Source of the DNA: Ardenticatenaceae bacterium
Lineage (GTDB): Bacteria; Chloroflexota; Anaerolineae; Promineifilales; Promineifilaceae
Direction: 5' to 3'
Assembly: GCA_030065875.1 (NCBI GenBank)
Contig: JASJCR010000014.1
Location: 17,341-81,340 of the forward strand
DNA: 64,000 nucleotides
Positions 61,586 through 64,000 of this stretch are shown in pieces. The position numbers were made by a program, and so were the translations under genes. The notes under the pieces were generated by a model that saw nothing but the letters and a program-made list of their open reading frames with translations, had not been told where the DNA came from and ran no database searches. Numbering within the stretch: the stretch's first letter is position 1; each line of letters starts with the position of its first letter.

Positions 61586-62526
61586 GCACAATTACCGACA
61601 CAAAAAACCAGCAGGAAGTCAGCGAAAGTCAAACCAGATCAGCGTGGGCCAATCTCCGCTGGTCAGATATCAGCCTTCAGGTATTTTTGCTAACGGTTGG
61701 TCTGATCATCGCTTTGCCGATCATTATCGCCATCTTTACCAGCTTCAAATCGGTCACCGATATCAACGCCAATCCTTACTCGATTTTACCCACGGAGTGG
61801 ACCCTGGAAAATTATCGCACCGCCTGGAATTCGGTACCTTTCGGCCGTTACTTAGTAAACAGCGCCATTCAATCGAGCGTTATCGTTTTTTTTCAGATCG
61901 CTTTTAGCATCATGGCCGCTTTCGCCTTCTCATTCTTGGAATTTCCCGGCCGTGACAAAATATTCTATTTGATCTTGGGCAGCCTGATGGTCCCCTTCCA
62001 GCTCACCTTTATTCCAAACTTCATCACCGTTAGTGAACTGCCAGACCAATGCATGGCCTTAATCGGGGAATCCGCCACCATCTGCAACTCTTTGGGGGCC
62101 AACACTTATTTCGGATTAACGGTACCCTTTTTGGCCAGTGCGTTTGGGGTCTTTTTATTGCGGCAATTTTTCTTAACCCTGCCGAAGGATCTACACGATT
62201 CGGCCCGCATCGACGGGGCCGGCAACTTCCGCTTTTTATGGCAGATCGTGGTCCCGCTTAGCAAGGGCTCAATAAGTGCCTTTGGCATTTTTGCTTTTCT
62301 GAGCGCCTGGAGCCAATATTTGTGGCCTTTAATCATTACCAATGAGCAAAGTATGCGCACCATCCAAATCGGGATTCGCTTCTTTCTCTTTGACCAGGAG
62401 CGCGGGGTTGAATGGGGGCCGTTGATGGCCGGGGCGGTCATCGTGATGCTCCCCACCCTCATTATTTTCCTCGTTGCTCAGCGACAGCTCGTCAAGGGCA
62501 TCGCCATGACCGGTCTTAAAGGATAA
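61582..62526 (+). CDS. ugpE: Sugar-type ABC permease, UgpE/MalG-like
   Basis: 314 residues with about six membrane helices. The first helix is at ~36-55, and the EAA loop reads LHDSARIDGAGNFRFLWQIV, with the usual Glu replaced by Asp-Ser-Ala. Its ATG overlaps the ugpA-like stop. A hairpin and the binding-protein gene follow. Confidence 0.9.
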   Translation: MSTITDTKNQQEVSESQTRSAWANLRWSDISLQVFLLTVGLIIALPIIIAIFTSFKSVTDINANPYSILPTEWTLENYRTAWNSVPFGRYLVNSAIQSSVIVFFQIAFSIMAAFAFSFLEFPGRDKIFYLILGSLMVPFQLTFIPNFITVSELPDQCMALIGESATICNSLGANTYFGLTVPFLASAFGVFLLRQFFLTLPKDLHDSARIDGAGNFRFLWQIVVPLSKGSISAFGIFAFLSAWSQYLWPLIITNEQSMRTIQIGIRFFLFDQERGVEWGPLMAGAVIVMLPTLIIFLVAQRQLVKGIAMTGLKG

Positions 62527-62533
62527 TTTTGTT

Positions 62534-62572
62534 ATTATCCCGATCGCGGATAAACACTTCCGATCGGATAAT
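62534..62572 (+). terminator. Hairpin between the permease and binding-protein genes
   Basis: ATTATCC-CGATCG at the left pairs with CGATCG-GATAAT at the right with one bulged C, and TTTT follows. It may give partial termination or RNA processing between the permease and the binding protein. Confidence 0.6.
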
Positions 62573-62644
62573 TTTGAGCTGCTCTAGCAGACTACCCTAC
62601 CAGACCCGAATTTCTCGGGGCAGAAAATCTTAGGAGGATTTTGT

Positions 62645-64000
62645 ATGAAGAGTAATTTATTTCGCTGGATCGCCTTGAGCGCAATCCTGGCCCTGCTCGT
62701 CGCCTGTGGCGGCGGTGCGACAGAAACCCCCGATCCTGTTGAAGAAGAAGTGGACACCACGACTGAAACCGAGAGTGAAGAAGAGGTTCCTGAAGAAGAA
62801 ACTACAGAGGAAGAAACCACGGAAGAAAGCGCGGGTGACGTTATCGCCATTGAATTTTGGCACGCCATGGGTGGCGAGCTGGGTGAAGTTGTCGATGACC
62901 TCGTAGCCCGGTTCAACGACAGCCAAAGTGATATTGTGGTGAACTCCACCTATCAAGGCACCTACGACGATACCTATAACGCGCTGCTGGCCGCTTTTGA
63001 AACCGGCACCGAGCCAAATATCGTCCAAAATTTCGATCTCGCTTCCCAGACGATGATCGACACCGGCCGCCTCATCCCTGCCTATCAGCTGATGGAAGCG
63101 GATAATTATGACTCGGGGATCTTTGTCCCGGCCGTACGCGACTACTATTCGGACGCCAACGGCATGGTGGCCATGGCCTTCAACAGCTCCACCCCCATCG
63201 CCTACTACAACGTCGAACTGATGGAAGCGGCCGGGGTTGAACCACCCGCCGAAGGAGAAAGCTGGTCGTTTAGCGAATTTAACGCCGCCTGTGAAGCCAT
63301 CCAGGCCAGCGGCGTCGAGTACTGCATCGCTTTGGGACAGGTCGGCTGGTACTTCGAGCAGATCCTGGCCAACAGCGGCGGCCTCTACTACGACAACAAC
63401 AACGGCCGCACCGGCCGCGCCCAAGAAGTGGTCTTTAACCAAGGTACCGGCGTTGAGGTCTTTGATTTCCTCACCGGCCTGATCGCCAATGGTTACTCCC
63501 CCAATCTCGGCAACACCTGGACCGATACCGATGCGGTTTTCTTTGCCCAGGAAGCGGCCATCGTCTTTGACTCAACGGCCGGCGCCCGCGGCTTCCAGGA
63601 TGGCTCGGAATTTGAAGTGGGAACGATGTTTATCCCCTACGCCGACAGCGCCGGCGATCGCAACGGCGTCATCATCGGTGGGGCCGCCCTGTGGCTCATC
63701 GACTCAGAAGATCAGGCGCTCAACGATGCTTCATGGCAGTTTATGAAGTTTATGGCTGAGGAAGGGCAGCAGGTAACCTGGCATACCGGCACCGGCTACT
63801 TCCCGGTGCGCACCGACATCAGCAGCAATGCCGATCTGCAGACGTTCTGGGATGAGAACCCCAACTTCGTGACCGCTATCAACCAGCTGGAAACAACGGC
63901 AACCACCCTCGATGACGGCTCCCCCAACTACGCGGTTTTGGGCGGCCGGGCCGGGCCAGCCCCGGCGATTCGTCGTCATATCGTGGAGGCGTATAGCGCG
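62645..64000 (+). CDS. ugpB: UgpB-like ABC substrate-binding lipoprotein (3' end outside the window)
   Basis: 452 codons are present and the frame runs open off the window end. The lipoprotein signal ends LLVAC, then a long Glu/Thr linker. The solute-binding fold begins IEFWHAMGGELGEVVDDLVARF, followed by a stretch ending in YDDTYNALLAAFETGTEPNI. These are the UgpB glycerol-3-phosphate-binding marks (FWHxMxGELG and the TYxGxY segment). AGGAGG lies before the ATG at 62645. The family length suggests only a short C-terminal part is missing. Confidence 0.9.
   Translation, partial: MKSNLFRWIALSAILALLVACGGGATETPDPVEEEVDTTTETESEEEVPEEETTEEETTEESAGDVIAIEFWHAMGGELGEVVDDLVARFNDSQSDIVVNSTYQGTYDDTYNALLAAFETGTEPNIVQNFDLASQTMIDTGRLIPAYQLMEADNYDSGIFVPAVRDYYSDANGMVAMAFNSSTPIAYYNVELMEAAGVEPPAEGESWSFSEFNAACEAIQASGVEYCIALGQVGWYFEQILANSGGLYYDNNNGRTGRAQEVVFNQGTGVEVFDFLTGLIANGYSPNLGNTWTDTDAVFFAQEAAIVFDSTAGARGFQDGSEFEVGTMFIPYADSAGDRNGVIIGGAALWLIDSEDQALNDASWQFMKFMAEEGQQVTWHTGTGYFPVRTDISSNADLQTFWDENPNFVTAINQLETTATTLDDGSPNYAVLGGRAGPAPAIRRHIVEAYSA

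Noticed and set aside
1..64000. CRISPR arrays, tRNA or rRNA genes
   Set aside because: No regularly spaced repeats and no tRNA/rRNA-like sequences were noticed by eye; a short tRNA could still be missed.

Overview
The window most likely comes from a Chloroflexota chromosome, probably near the Anaerolineae or Ardenticatenia. This is an inference. It rests on very large secreted proteins with Thr/Pro linkers and a C-terminal 'YLPIVV' surface motif, a LIV-type amino-acid transporter, a PadR/MerR/FGGY/Ugp gene mix, moderately high GC with frequent GGCCGG, and many short palindromic intergenic repeats. I saw no rRNA, tRNA, CRISPR array or prophage.

Layout. 1-16.2 kb holds housekeeping and small-molecule genes: a class V aminotransferase, a GT-C-like membrane protein, an EEP-family hydrolase, a Cys/Met-metabolism PLP enzyme, a PadR regulator with a perfect 30-bp operator, a MerR/aldo-keto reductase pair with a MerR-type operator, MenB (menaquinone synthesis), DUF2568/DUF899 genes, a GNAT, a MacB-like ABC ATPase/permease pair and a nitrilase-family amidase. 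16.4-25.2 kb holds a 2714-residue RHS/YD-repeat protein whose shell carries inserted carbohydrate-binding-like domains. It ends in an AT-richer variable tip and is followed by a small AT-rich lipoprotein. 25.4-26.7 kb is a mobile-DNA patch: a broken tyrosine recombinase and a REP-associated tyrosine transposase (RAYT) bracketed by REP-like palindromes. 26.7-29 kb has a dehalogenase-like alpha/beta hydrolase and an unrecognised protein. 29.4-42.8 kb is one gene for a 4444-residue secreted mosaic protein: a degenerate transglutaminase fold, NEW3/CARDB-like domains, four tandem beta-sandwich repeats, an FG-GAP propeller, PKD domains and a VWA domain.

43.3-53.9 kb looks like an amino-acid module read in one direction. 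It has a consensus promoter, a binding protein made of two fused near-identical copies, LivH/M/G/F, a class I/II aminotransferase, a COG3375-type GNAT and an enolase-superfamily OSBS/N-succinylamino-acid racemase-like enzyme. 53.9-57.6 kb is a minus-strand operon: a LysM lipoprotein, an unknown protein and an FAD oxidoreductase. 58.1-64 kb is a glycerophosphodiester/glycerol-3-phosphate-type module: GlpQ-like phosphodiesterase, FGGY (glycerol-kinase-like) kinase, two sugar-type permeases and a UgpB-like binding protein cut by the window end. A C-terminal remnant of a SorC-family regulator lies between the two arms.

The most unusual items are the RAYT/REP island, the fused duplicated binding protein, the giant mosaic protein, the RHS tip with its candidate partner lipoprotein, a 150-bp multi-hairpin element before menB, and the decayed regulator beside an apparently intact operator.
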